Below, one piece after another: positions 24,170-36,790 of a DNA stretch of 64,000 bases. The DNA lies in the NCBI GenBank assembly GCA_026182355.1, contig JAPFBL010000001.1:2294001-2358000 (forward strand), given 5' to 3'. The notes under the pieces are model-generated. The model saw only the letters and a list, made by a program, of their open reading frames with translations. It made no database searches and was not told the origin of the DNA. Positions within the stretch are counted from its first letter, which is position 1. Each line of letters starts with the position of its first letter. Made by a program: the position numbers and the translations under genes. The DNA is from Hermatobates lingyangjiaoensis (taxonomy: Eukaryota; Arthropoda; Insecta; Hemiptera; Hermatobatidae).

Positions 24170-27100
24170 AATTTTTAATGTTATATAACTTATATAACAA
24201 ATTAAGGGAGAACATATAACAATATTTTGGTTATAATATAAGAACAGAGTATGCATAAACAATGGATATAAGATCTCTTGATTAAGCTATGTATGTCGCA
24301 ATCACTGAACATAACTATCACAGTGCGAAAAGATTACAAATGGTGTCAATTGATGACGAGTAGAACAATTTTACAATTGTACAAGTTTAATATCTATTAT
24401 CATAAAGTGATTTTTTAACTTTTATCATTTGTTCTGTAATAATTTAAAAAATGTTTTGTATCATTAAGTTTATATATAGTGTATAATCGCATAAATATTA
24501 TCGATACAATTTACAATTTCATATAAGTTGTTTTTTTTTTAGAAATAATCTTATTTCTGGTTACCCTGCATTGTAAGAAATGTCAAGATGGTTTGCATCA
24601 TTTGATGGACCCTTTAATTTTGTCTTTGGCTATAAGATGCTTGGTCTTACAGATGAAACAGAGTTCCTTAAATTCGTTTAGTTCTCTTTTAGCCTGATAT
24701 GTTGTTTCAGAAAGGTTATGTTAATGTTAAATCATTTTGTCAGTTTAAGAAACCAAGATGCTTCATTTTGAGAACTTGATTTCAGAAACCAATTTTTGTT
24801 ACGCCTTATGTTTTACATGCTCCATTTTTTTTGCAGATATATTAATGAAAATCGAAGATTTCCCTTTTTTTTTTTGTTAGAAATTACGATTGCCATGGTT
24901 ACTATTTACTTTAGTTTGTAAAAACATTAAACTTATGTCATTTCCCTCTATTTCCTTAACATTGGATAAAAAAGGAAATGTTTTGATGGAATAGGCAGCG
25001 AATAATAAGAAAGTGAAGGAAATGTTCCATTCAGTCATTCAAAGAATATATTATGCTGGTTATTAGATAATTTATTGAATTCATAAAGAAAAATTGAGGG
25101 TTGCTAAATAGTTGTTTCCCTAGAGTGACTCAATGCATAAAATATTAATAATTATTCTTAACGGGTTATATTGGAAGAATTAATTACCACTAATTAATTA
25201 TGTGTAGTCTCATTTTACCAAATGAAACTAAATATCATTATGTCAGATAAAATTAGCATTAAACAAACAACTTACTGTAATTCTTTCTGATAACATAAGT
25301 TCAATGAACTATTATTTCACAAAACACCCTGTCTTAACACCTCTACAATTAATATTATGATAATGCGATTGTTTTATACTTTTCTTGGAATTATATTAAA
25401 TGTTTCTTTTCACTCCATTCAGTTATTTCTGCTAATAATTGCAGTAGCATGGAAAAAAGGTAACACATGTTAGTTTTTTATCAACTAAAGTTAAATGTAC
25501 CATCTTTTCATGTCATTTTTGTACTACATCTTATTTAATTTTTTTATCTGAAGTAGACATTTTGCTATGAAACATCAAAATTATTTCAAAAGTAAAAATT
25601 AATATTAGATGATTTGGAACATGTATTGTAAGGTTAACTAATGAAACATGACTGGATCTAATAATGTAAGTTATATAAACCCGAAAGTCTAAATGAATTC
25701 TGTAGATGACCACAGCTACAGTGGATATGGGCGAGAATATATGTGTAGTATATCTTATTTTACATAAAATAAAAATGAGTATTACCTTTGGAGATGATAA
25801 AACACACATTGTAATTGAGTTTAGCATGACATATTTAGAACACCACTACAAAGTCGTGGCTAATGATTTATATTACGTTGCAGTTCGTGGTATAACTTAT
25901 TTTCTAAATACTATTATCATAAAATATATTTCAAAGATCTTAAAGAAGTTTAAGCCGTTATGTAATGAACAGGGACGAAAAATGTAAATACAGTTATGTA
26001 ATGTTCACGTTCAGAAAAAACAGTCTCTAGAATAATGAATGGCGCGTTGTTTGAAATGATTGGTATTCATATGTAAAATATATTTAAAAATCTGGAGTGG
26101 CCTGCAATCAACTTTACTATAAGTAAACATAATATCATAATTTTTGGGTATACAATGTATAATGTCCCATTTAGGCATAATATAAATATCTAAATTGGAG
26201 ATGTTTATTAGTCTTTCATTCCTTGTAGTAGCACATATAAGTGATTGATCCACTTGTAAATATACATGTTTGTATTTGTATATCAAACCACTGATGCATA
26301 TAATATAATCATTAGTATAACTACAGCAGTAATAACACTTTTGTAAAGGAAAAGTGAAGATTTCGTGTTACGAAATATTCTTACAGAGGAGAACAGGGCT
26401 TTTGTTCGTATAACTAGTCGAACTCACATAATTTATCTAGCCTCTTCTATAATGAAGATTTCAGACAATTTTTTCACTTTAAAACATCAAAATATTCTTA
26501 TTTTGATTTACAAATTAAAAAAAAATATATTCTGTAATATATTTAAACAATAATGAATAATTATACATAAGATAATTATAATAAATAAGTATTTCATTGA
26601 AATATATAGTATCCTCTGCGTTAACCAACTGACAACTTTACGGTGGTTGGTGTTAACTTCCATTTCGTTGGCCAAAGAGACATACTGCTTAAGTATAGGT
26701 GGATGTATAAAAAGCAAAATCACTTTTACACACGAAAAAAACATAACCTTATACCACTACACAAAAATACAAGTGAATAACAACAAATACAGTGAATAAC
26801 AGGAATACTTACTTAAGTTAAGTGCACACCAGCTTAAAGGTCGTTAACACAGAGACTGCCATGTATTCCAATGAAATATGCTTACTTGAAGAATTATTGC
26901 CTTTTTACACAAACAAATAAATAAATAAATTTTAATATACTGAAATAGTGGTAAAGTTATGATTTATATATAAAAAGAAAAATATTTGATTCAGATTAAG
27001 AAAAGGATCTCAAATTAATTTTCAAATGCAAATTCATTTGCTCAGTAACGCTACTTATGTGTTACTAGTAATAATACATTGCACTAGTTAACACAAGAAC

Positions 27101-28317
27101 TGAAGTCCTTAAAATATAGTGTTCATTAAATTAAAAAATAACTTAATTATACTTTTATATCGTGAAAAAAAGGAAGAACATTTAAAAAAAAAATATATAT
27201 GTAGCATTTTTCTATTTTTTTTAATAATATACTAACTATTTCATATACTCTTATTATGGTATAAAAGAAAAATGGTATATTTTCTTTTAGTTTTATTTTA
27301 GTAGCAATGAAGGGTAAAAATTTCTCAGTTTTTCAGTTTTTCAGAAAAAAAAAAAAGTTTTTCAGTTCTATTAAAAAAATTGTAAACTTTTGATGTCAAA
27401 AAAAAACATTACAGTATATCAGTCAGGCTATAAGTTACCTATTTATAATTAGTAATATTTAATAATTAATAAAATATTAATTGATAATTAAATAAAATTA
27501 AACAAAGAAATATATTGTAATAAGAAACCTTAGTAATTACTGCATTAAGAAGTTCTGACTTTTTAAATAATGTTAAAAAATAATTATTTTATTTAACTAG
27601 AATTATTCTGTAATTATTTATAATCTATAATTCCAAAAACAGAAAATTTACTTTAACATCCCTTTGGAACATATGATTTTGAACAGAATTATTTTAACTC
27701 ATCCTCCACATAAAGTTCTATTTCTAGGTATAGTTCCATTTTGATGCGTTAAACTGTATAGCATGTATTGCTTTCACAGTCATTCAAATTGAATTCTAAG
27801 TCAAAACTTTTACATTTTATTGAAAAACAATTTTTTCAGTTCTATTAAAAATCTGAGAATTGTTTTAGTTGCCTCAAAGAGAATGCCCAAATTTCAAGAC
27901 TTTAAATTTTTTTAGCAAAAAAAAATGACTTTACTGTCATGCATAATAGCTTCGAAACAGTATGGCTCATCTACAATACAGGGTCTATTTTTGTGTAAAA
28001 TATCAATTTGATCCATCAGAGATTCTAGACCGTAGCATTGCCACAAACTTTTAATGCATACTCACCCACCCACACTCAGACATCATCGAAAAAACTTCAT
28101 AAAACGACTTCTAGAATCTCAAGACATGTAATTTCTTCAAAATGTTTAGATCGAATTTTTTCACGATCACTATACTTTACTTATAGTAAAGTAAAAAGGA
28201 AAACGAAAGAAAAGTCCTTAATAAACCAAAAAAAAACACATCAGAAAATGTTTATTAATAATTTTTAGGATATCTTGAATAGTTGTGTTTAATTCACTGT
28301 GAGGTATAAACATACAC
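24170..28317. other. AT-rich intergenic desert, nothing recognised
   Basis: Several open frames of 60-98 codons on both strands (for example 25531-25827 minus, 25706-25987 plus) have compositions expected from AT-rich DNA and no domain. A CTTATAGTAAAG-type small palindrome lies near 28175-28192. No RNA gene seen. Confidence 0.55.
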
Positions 28318-28458
28318 AAATTAGGGGATAAAAAGATTTCACATAAACACGTGAAATAACAATCAATGATCAAACCACAATAAGAAATGGTTACGGTTGA
28401 AAGATCTTAGTCTTGTTTTCCCATTTCTTATTGTGGTTTGATCATTAAATTAGGGGAT
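28318..28458. mobile_element. 117-bp inverted unit with perfect 12-bp target-site duplication
   Basis: Direct repeats AAATTAGGGGAT at 28318-28329 and 28447-28458 flank the insert 28330-28446. The insert begins AAAAAGATTTCACATAAACACG and contains 26-bp inverted arms (28364-28389, AATGATCAAACCACAATAAG...; 28420-28445) around TTACGGTTGAAAGATCTTAG. It is a head-to-head fragment of the family also found at 42.74, 59.77 and 60.50 kb. The target duplication shows it moved here as one unit, already inverted or inverted during insertion. No protein is encoded. Confidence 0.85.
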
Positions 28459-28489
28459 GAATATGGTTATATCTATATAAGGTGTATTT

Positions 28490-28720
28490 TGAGTTTGATG
28501 ACGCGCTATTTTTTTGGTTAAGGTGGAAAAGCTGAAAGGGAGGGTAATTTGAGGGAAGCGACTCATTAATTTGGGACGGTGGGCCGACTAATGGCTGTTC
28601 AATGCTTGCCGCAAAGTCAATCAATCACGGAGCCCGGCAAAACCGGAGAGAAAAACCGGACGACCGTCTTCTAACAGGCTCTCAGGACGGCTTGGAATAA
28701 TTTGTGGTCTTTGGATACAC
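28490..28720. promoter_or_regulatory. GC-richer island, candidate conserved non-coding element
   Basis: About 230 bp including GATGACGCGC, GGGACGGTGGGCCGACTAATGG, TCAATCAATCACGG (Pbx/Exd-type word), GAGCCCGGCAAAACCGG and GGACGACCGTC. No frame with protein features. Confidence 0.35.
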
Positions 28721-29977
28721 ATAGTGATTGGGTAAAACTTCATGAAAACTAAGCTGTATCTTCGACTCGTCTATAAGTTATTAATGAAACATAGTACAAA
28801 TAGGCATAAGTAAATTAAACCGTAAATGGATATAATGTGATGAGAAGAAACTGAATAAAATGTTTTCAATTTTAATTTGAAATTTTATGTAATCTTCCAT
28901 ATAAAAGGTGTAATAAAATGAAACATATATGCAAACAAAAAACACTTGCAAGGACACATATCAAAGTTTTGACATCGGTCAACATTTTGGACTGTACTAA
29001 AATCCAAAATGTTGGATCTTAATATACAAGATTATGGATGTAGAAATAAATAATTACCACTAATTATTTATTTTCATAATGATGTTAATTTATGTATTAT
29101 AATAATCCACTAATGTGTGTAAAATTAGTGGAAAAAAGCACACACATTTTCAAGTGATGCTTGAAAATGCATTACTTCCAAGCCATGCAAGTAGGAGTGT
29201 CCATGGCTTGAAATATCAAAGCCATGAATACTGCTGAACTCATAATTGTAACATGCCTATTATAAATAACAGGCGAAAAAAGAAGTTAAATTAAATAATT
29301 AAACAATTTATAATGATTAATGAATTATGAATTGAAAAATAATGAAATAAAGTAAAAAAATCCACAAGATAAAGACAAATATGAAAAACTATGGTGCCAG
29401 ACTATACCCCTCTTTCATTTGCTTACTTATAAACGGTAGCAGGTTTGTTAATGTGAAGCTAATTTTACAACGCTGGTACTTTTGGTAGTTTTTTACTTCT
29501 TATTTTTTCAAAAATTTTTTTTCTATGAATTTTCTTTCACCCAAAAAAAAAGTTTTCACATAGAAAAAATTTGATTAGTATATTTTCTTAATAATTTTAA
29601 GTCTAAAATAATATAATTATGTTTATTTGACAACCTCTTAATTAATATGACTATTAGCTCAAACAAAAATTCTTTACAAGCTCTTCTAATGCCACGCAAA
29701 ACCAGTTTTTAGAATTTTTGCCCTTGAAGAACAATTGCTTTTTGCATTCATATTTCATCAAAACAAAGAATCTAGAATCCAAAGGATTTTAATCAAAATC
29801 GTATTGACCAATTTTTATCAAATCAAATAAAGTAGCCCAGAAAAGAGTAGTCTTCGTGTCGAAATGGTTCTCTGTACTAGGCTTACCAGGAAATTTAACA
29901 AGAAATGTTTTTATTATACTTCTTTTTAACATATTTTGCTCTCACACTCTCCATCTCACACCCAGGCATATAGACAT

Positions 29978-30022
<45 letters not shown>

Positions 30023-31927
30023 CGCATACAAAACTCATTTATTGGACTCAAGAGAACTCAAAACACACATTTCTCTTAAAAAATTGATTAAATTTTTCAA
30101 CATAAATGCTCCTCTATTTTTAATGTAGAAAGTAAATTAAAGTAATAAGAACAAATAGAAAAGAAAAAAAATTAATATAAAAATAATTTTTTTGATGCGG
30201 TATTTTTTGAAAATAAGCCCCTTCATAAAATTTGTACATCAACTATAATGTATTTGTAGGTTAAATATTAATCGAGGTGGAGAGGCAGTCGTAACGTGAA
30301 AATTGACACTTAACATATAGAGTAAATCTATTCTTTCAAATATTTAAAAAGTAAAAAAAAATGGATGCGCAAAATTTTGAATGATAGCAAGAATGGAACC
30401 TACTTGTTTACAATAAGATACTACTCTAACTCGGCCTTGAAGAAATTTGCAAAGAAAGAGAACATGATGGTAACAGTTAAGTAAATTAGATTTGAAAGAA
30501 ATAGAAATTGTATAGTAAGGAGGATTAATGAGTGAATTAATTTTGCTAATTAGTAGAACACGTGAGGGGAGGTGTTTGGGGAACGTGTAATATAGTAAAG
30601 CATGAAAACCAACAAAGTGGTCAAAAGTCAAATGAGCCAATAAGAAATATAGCCTTAAAGGGGGAAATCCTATTACGATATTCAATATACGTTATACAAA
30701 TAGAAGAAACGTTGATATTCAACGGAATTTCTTCATAATCAGATAAAAATCTATACTGAAAACATATATTGTATTATAATACCGTCAAATAATCGTATAA
30801 TACTTTTATAACTCGTCGATTTATTTTATTTGACCTTACTGTTGTACAAAGTGTTAGAAATTAGAAATATTATAGCATATATTTGTTTTTTTCTTATTTT
30901 AAATATTTATACAGATTATATATATTCCAAAATCATTATAAAAACGTTAAATATTTTTCCAATTTAAAATCTAATTTGTAGTATTTTATGATTCCATAAA
31001 TAAATTCTAATACTAATTCTTACATATCATTAAATAAAATTTCAATAACACTTGCTATTAGAGAATATATGAATTATTGAATTTAAGCGAGAATTTTAAG
31101 TAAGTAATGTAATAAAAAAGAATGGTAGGAAAAGTGATTTTCGTGTTTAACGTGATACCGTTTAGGAACCAAGATATAATGAGGTATATAATGGGAAGCA
31201 TGCTTGAAGCTATTAACAGTACCGCCAGAGACCTTTCCATTTAGTGGTAATATCCTATTATCACGGCACTGGCAGCACAAAAACTGATTAACTCCTAATA
31301 AACACTTATTGCGTACTTTTAAAACTTCTATCCAGTATAACAGGATCATCCTCTTTTGTCTTCCCGGCTTTTAGCAGCTTCTATTTCAAAAGTGGGATCA
31401 ATTAAAGGGAGAATATCTTTAGATAATTCTATTATCTAAATGACAGTTTATAATTAGAAAGAATTATGAAAATAAAATCCTTGGCAGGAATATTTAAAAC
31501 AATATAATTTTTTTCTTCTGTTTCGAATAATGTTACGTTTAATAAATGTAAACATCTTTGCTTTCCATAAAATTCAAGTTTCATTTATCACAGATGTCGG
31601 AAATCATCCATAATGATTCCAGTTCTTTGTTTGGTTTTCCACGCATATGTATCACTTCTAGTATGGTTACCGTTATAATGCCAACGGATCGAAAATGATT
31701 TTCCTCATAACCAATAATTTTAAAGCACTAACTTTCATGTTTTAATTAGTTTTCCTCAAAATTTGGCTAACAAAAACTTAAAATATTATGATTAAATAAT
31801 AAATGCAAACAGTTATCCATAATGTAACAAATTTGAAAGTTGTCCGGCATACTTAGATATTTCAATTCCTAGACGACACAAGGAAAATAATAAATAATAC
31901 AACTAAGATTTTTTGAACAACCATCGT
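28721..31927. other. AT-rich intergenic DNA with short hairpins and a (CA)n tract
   Basis: Holds a hairpin at about 28981-29013 (AACATTTTGGA / TCCAAAATGTT), a CCATG-based palindromic patch near 29180-29210, and (CA)n at 29979-30020. Minus-strand frames of 88-113 codons at 30.3-31.35 kb show no domain. Nothing else recognised. Confidence 0.5.
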
Positions 31928-32420
31928 CTGGTTTGAGTCACACAATGAATCAAATGCTGTATTATTGTGACGACGTCACTTATTTGATCAAACCCAAGGG
32001 GGACATCTTAGAAAACAGAAAAGCATCTACCTTCAAGTATCTTAATCTTTTTGAACTCTTTCCAATCACCGACAACACTCTAATCAGACTTTAATTTCTG
32101 GAAAGCCGACCGATCTTTCCCAACTGTAATGTGAACAATTAAGGATCCGTTAAAAATCACTCTTGAATTCAATATTTCATAGAAGGTGTGGTGGTCTTTT
32201 TATGAGTTGAGAAGTCACTCAGTTGCCTTTCTTTCTGGAATTCTATCAAGCACCATATCTCTTTCTGGAGTTTTCCAAAGGCTTTGAATGTACTGTTTGA
32301 CACTTCGTATTTCGATGTCACAGGGTGAGCAAGGAAAATTGAATCTTTAAAGAAAAATTTATAGAAAATCCTGACCTTTGTGCTGTACCCAGATGATTAC
32401 GTTATCCTTCTATTCTCAAG
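31928..32420 (-). pseudogene. Decayed coding sequence of unknown origin
   Basis: Read on the minus strand, about 32405 to 32180 is free of stops for roughly 75 codons despite AT-richness. It contains protein-like text such as FLAHPVTSKYEVSNSTFKAF and KLQKEIWCLIEFQKERQLSD. After frameshifts and stops a second patch (about 32110-31975) reads LSVIGKSSKRLRYLKVDAF and SKMSPLG. The density of charged and aromatic residues differs from translated AT-rich noise. I do not recognise the family; a retroelement or transposon ORF remnant is the likeliest kind. No start, splice sites or flanking repeats were identified. Confidence 0.35.
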
Positions 32421-32440
32421 AAAATCTGCTGTTGAATGAA

Positions 32441-33330
32441 AAATCTTAGGCGGTCCCCATAACAAGAGTTTCCGACACAGCGTTGATTCGATAACATTCT
32501 GTGAATATAAGCTAGGGGTTGCAATATACAAAAAGTAATTATAAAAATCATGTTATTTGTTATAAATTTAATAAATCATAATTGAGATTACTTATTAGAC
32601 TAACGGAAAAGCTTTAAAGTTATTTAAGACACAAGTTATTACAAAAATTATAATAGTTAAAACAGTAAGTGTTTAAAGAAATTTACAAGATATTTGAATG
32701 TCTATCATACTATTTTTAGTTTGGTATCAAGTGATCAATACAAATTTTCTTTGGCTATCCAGTTCATATGAAGTACTTCCTAAAAGCCACCAAACGAAAA
32801 TCTAGCAACGTTGATTGAGTAACGCAGTTGAAATTATAGTGGCAGTTCCACATGAATTTTAATTTTCTTCATAGGAACTGAATTAAAATAGTGTTTTCTG
32901 CTATAAGCATTGCAGTGTCTAAGTAGGTATTTTGCATGTGCTAAATGCAAATGTTTATTCCTGCAAATTCACACCAGATAATTGCTGGTAATTATCTTAG
33001 AATGTGGAAGCACGATTCAACTCTTTTAAGAATCCACTCATTACTTGTGCAGTACAATTAATACGCGTCTCGTCTACCCATTATGCGGAACACATACGTG
33101 GGAACTACTGAATCCAGTAATTCAACTATTGAAAATAGTGTGTTTTTTCAACAATACCTAACATACAAACGAATTTTAATTTATATAGAGCTCATACAAT
33201 TGTCAAAATGTTGGAGATATCTTCCACTATCACAGAATTAATGAATAATAACATAAACAATATTTTCATATTTACAATATCATTTTCAAAGAACATGTGA
33301 GAAGTGTCTTATTATTTACTGCTGTCAGAA
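32441..33330. other. AT-rich intergenic DNA, nothing recognised
   Basis: No gene, RNA or repeat recognised. Confidence 0.55.
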
Positions 33331-33524
33331 TCAAATACATATATACAAACTTAAGAGGAAGTTTATTCTCCATCTAGCAAATATGATCGAATTGTTATGA
33401 ACTCTTTGCTAAATGTTAATAAACTCATACTGTTTATAGTTAGTTTATATTAACTGATGGAGTAATCTATGAGTAATTGTGCTAATGATAAGTAAAAAAA
33501 ACGTAACTAAATGTCATAACCTAT
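33331..33524 (+). repeat. Diverged direct duplication, copy 1
   Basis: Matches 34408-34605 along its length: TCAAATAC.TATATACAAACTTAAGAGGAA, TTTATTCTCCATC.AGCAAAT, ATGGAGTAATCTATG, TGTCATAACCTAT. Substitutions and small indels are spread throughout. No coding signal. Confidence 0.8.
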
Positions 33525-33812
33525 ATATATAAATAAATTAAACATTGTTTAAGAACATACCTTTCAAGAAATGTAACTGGGAAAACTGCAAGAATATTTC
33601 AGCACATCTGAGTTCTAAAAACAAAAACATGAAGGAGGTTAATAAAGCAAGAAAAGGAAAATATGACAGTAGTATTCATAGAAAATATATAGGTAGGCAT
33701 AAAGAAAATGAATAAATCATATTCAAAACATGAAATTGAAAACAGAAAAATGAAATATAACATAAAGAAAAACTTTAACAATTAAGTCTCACATATGGAT
33801 TAAATATTTATA

Positions 33813-33858
33813 ATCAGTTACAGGACTCCATCTGTATTAATTCAGTCCTGTAACTGAT
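33813..33858. repeat. Perfect 15-bp inverted repeat (hairpin)
   Basis: ATCAGTTACAGGACT (33813-33827) and its exact reverse complement (33844-33858) enclose a 16-base loop. No T-run or other transcript signal identifies a role. Confidence 0.7.
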
Positions 33859-34407
33859 ATTTTCAAACTTTCTATTTCTCTATTTTTTCCACTTCATTAC
33901 CATTAGTAAAATGGAGTTTTCGTAAAATTTTTTTTTTTATAATTTGACGGAGTTACACATTTTTGGGTCCACTAAATCAATTATTCATTTTTAATCAATG
34001 TTGTAGTTGTGTTTGAGACACTGTGTGGTTGATACAATCTATAGATTACACAAAATAGACCGAATCGATGTTAAACCCAAAAATATATGGACAATGTAAA
34101 GTTTTCTTCTACACTATATGCCTAAATATATTCGCATATATCACATTTAAGTAATGAAATAAATACTTAAAAAATATTCCCATTTTTCATATTTGTATCC
34201 ATCTTTGTTGTGTTTATTTTATTATGTATTATGTGTTTTTGAACTCATGACTCCAGAAACAAAAATTTTCTCTTAAAGAAGAATGTCTAGAGAGTTAACA
34301 TTTTTCAATTGTATATAATTTTTATATCAGTAATAACTAGAAAAAAAATGTTAGTATTTTTTTATTATTGACTAGGACAGTTTTTCAAACTACCTAGCAT
34401 GTAAAGA

Positions 34408-34605
34408 TCAAATACGTATATACAAACTTAAGAGGAATTTTATTCTCCATCCAGCAAATATGATCAAATTGTTGTGCACTATTTGGTAAATGTTAATGAA
34501 CGCATATTTTTTATAGATATTTTATATTAACTTATGGAGTAATCTATGTGTAATATTGCCAATGAAAAATTAATAAAAAACATAAATAAGTGTCATAACC
34601 TATGC
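34408..34605 (+). repeat. Diverged direct duplication, copy 2
   Basis: Copy of 33331-33524, offset by about 1,077 bp. It was likely produced by a tandem duplication of about 1.1 kb, of which only this part is still recognisable. Confidence 0.8.
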
Positions 34606-36589
34606 ATGAGCTATGATTGAGTCTTAAAGTTTGTAAATACGATAATGGACACATTGTTTGACAGATAATAATTAATAATGTTTAACGCAAAATTAGTACG
34701 TCACCAGAAAATTTACTGAATAATTGTTTGCAAAATTATAAGAAACCGAGCATCCAGTTACAAACTGGGAAATCAAAACTTTTTACTGCAAACTATTAGC
34801 ACTAAGTAACACTTTTCATATGTATTCTACAAAAGGTTAGTAAAATAAGAAAAAAATCTTATTTTCAATCATAAGGATTTGAAAATCAGCTTGGGATGAT
34901 GGGAAGTTACTCTATTTTTTTCATTTTTTGTTGCATCAACTTATACTTTTTTCATCAGAATTCTATTTAATCAGGAACATGTATTTTTTCTTCCATCTAA
35001 AAAACTTAAAAGTTCTTCTAACTAGGGAAATTTATTTGAACTTTTATTTTATTTTTATTAAAAAACCATGAAATATAGAATAAGATAATTTAATAATAAT
35101 ATGTGTAATTTTTCAGTAAGCAAACTTTACTTATATAACATGTAAATGGTATATAATTTTATAGTAAGTGAAAAACTTGAATAATTTTAAATGTGTAAAA
35201 CCATCGAAGGAAATGCTATGAGGAAAACCTTTGAGGTTTGAGGAAAACATTTGTACATTTCACCTTACAAATCGTTTTGACTTATATTGTGAGTATAAGG
35301 ATAACACAGTCTTCTTTAACATAGTAATGAGTTAGTTCAAGTTATATTTTTTGGTGTTATATATTTAATAGATGATTTTTCACTTATTATCATAAATATT
35401 ATCATCATTTTAGTATGTTACTATTAATATATTGACAATTGCAAAATCACACTTTGAAATATTTACAAATTTACCGATTCTATGTAGGTGAACCCATTTT
35501 TGATATATGTGTCTATCTTTGGCTGGATGGCCCCTGTCAAATATGGACCCTTCAAGTTCTACCAACCGTCAAATCTTTATGACATTCGATAAGTTTATGG
35601 CGTAGAACCATATTGATTTCGGGTATTATTGAAGCATAAAGAAAAGCACATTTCCGTACATCATGCTAAAATTACATTAAGGATGATAGTGATTAAATCC
35701 AGAAATAAATCATTAAATAAATAAAAAAATAAAATGATTCATAAATAAATTAAATAGAATAATAAGAGTTCATCATTAGCTACTTTAGTTATTTTTTGTT
35801 TTAATCATAAATTAAAAAAAAAGTTTATAATTTTAACTTGAATTTCTCGACATTTTAAAAATTACATTTCGTATTAAGAAATGTTTTAATAAAGCATTAA
35901 GGAGTAATTTTTGTTTGTCAATTTAATGTTAGAAGTGAAATACAGGATAGTTATTAACAATTATATTTTTATGCCAGTGGGTGATTTGGAGGACTAGTGT
36001 ACTCGTATCTTTACTGTGATGCCATGAAGTCGGTTTTATTCTGTTGAGTCAATAGTCCACCAGATAAAATTTAAAAGAATTGCTCATGAATTTTGATTCT
36101 TGGGTATGGGAAGTAGATACCTATTTTGATGTTGAAACTAGAATAAGGATTTGACCACACGAAAACAAATATAAAAACTTCTTTTTTAAAATAAAAACAA
36201 TATAACTCTTTTATGGTAAATTCTAGATTTGTTGTGATTAAGTTTCTATTAGCAACATTTTGTACAAAAATAAATTAACATCAAAACCGGTAATTGCAAG
36301 AAAAACTCACTTTAAGTCCATATGCATGGTTATTTAACTTCATTCAAATAATGAAACAAGACTATTGAATCACATTATTCAAATTGATTTTTTTTTAAAA
36401 AAAAAACAAATTTACGATACAAATGTAACTGAAGTTATCATGTAATGAAAAAAAAAGTGTCCTCGAAATATGTCACAAGTTAAATAAAAGAAAAAAAAAA
36501 GAAACTTATAAAAAGCAATTAAATATTTAAAGAGTGTATGGTTGTTTAAAGAGAAAAAAAAAATAAAAAAGAAGAAAAGCAAGGTAGAA
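34606..36589. other. AT-rich intergenic DNA; one possible small conserved patch
   Basis: Around 35510-35620 a richer patch holds GGCTGGATGGCCCCTGTCAAA and TTTATGGCGTAGAACC, which could be a short regulatory element. The remainder, including poly-A-rich 36390-36580, shows nothing specific. Confidence 0.45.
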
Positions 36590-36790
36590 ACAAAGTGTGG
36601 AATGGTTTACACATAATTTGCATGTGCATGTACCGTCAAGGATATTTATGACTCTTGGCATGTGTAGCTAGCTGAGTGATGCACGTATTATTTGTAATTC
36701 ACTCACGGCACTACATTCCTCAATTGCGGCCTTGATGATATCCGTCCCTCTAGTACAGCTCAAACTCATTAGGCTTCTTACCATGTCCAG
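36590..36790. promoter_or_regulatory. Candidate conserved non-coding element with POU octamer
   Basis: About 200 bp of mixed composition. ATTTGCAT at 36615-36622 is an exact POU octamer complement; GATATTTATGAC, GTAATTCAC and CCTCAATTGCGGCC follow. No frame stands out. Confidence 0.4.

Noticed and set aside
25531..25987. Overlapping 93- to 98-codon frames on opposite strands
   Set aside because: AT-rich chance frames, no motifs, no splice or promoter context.
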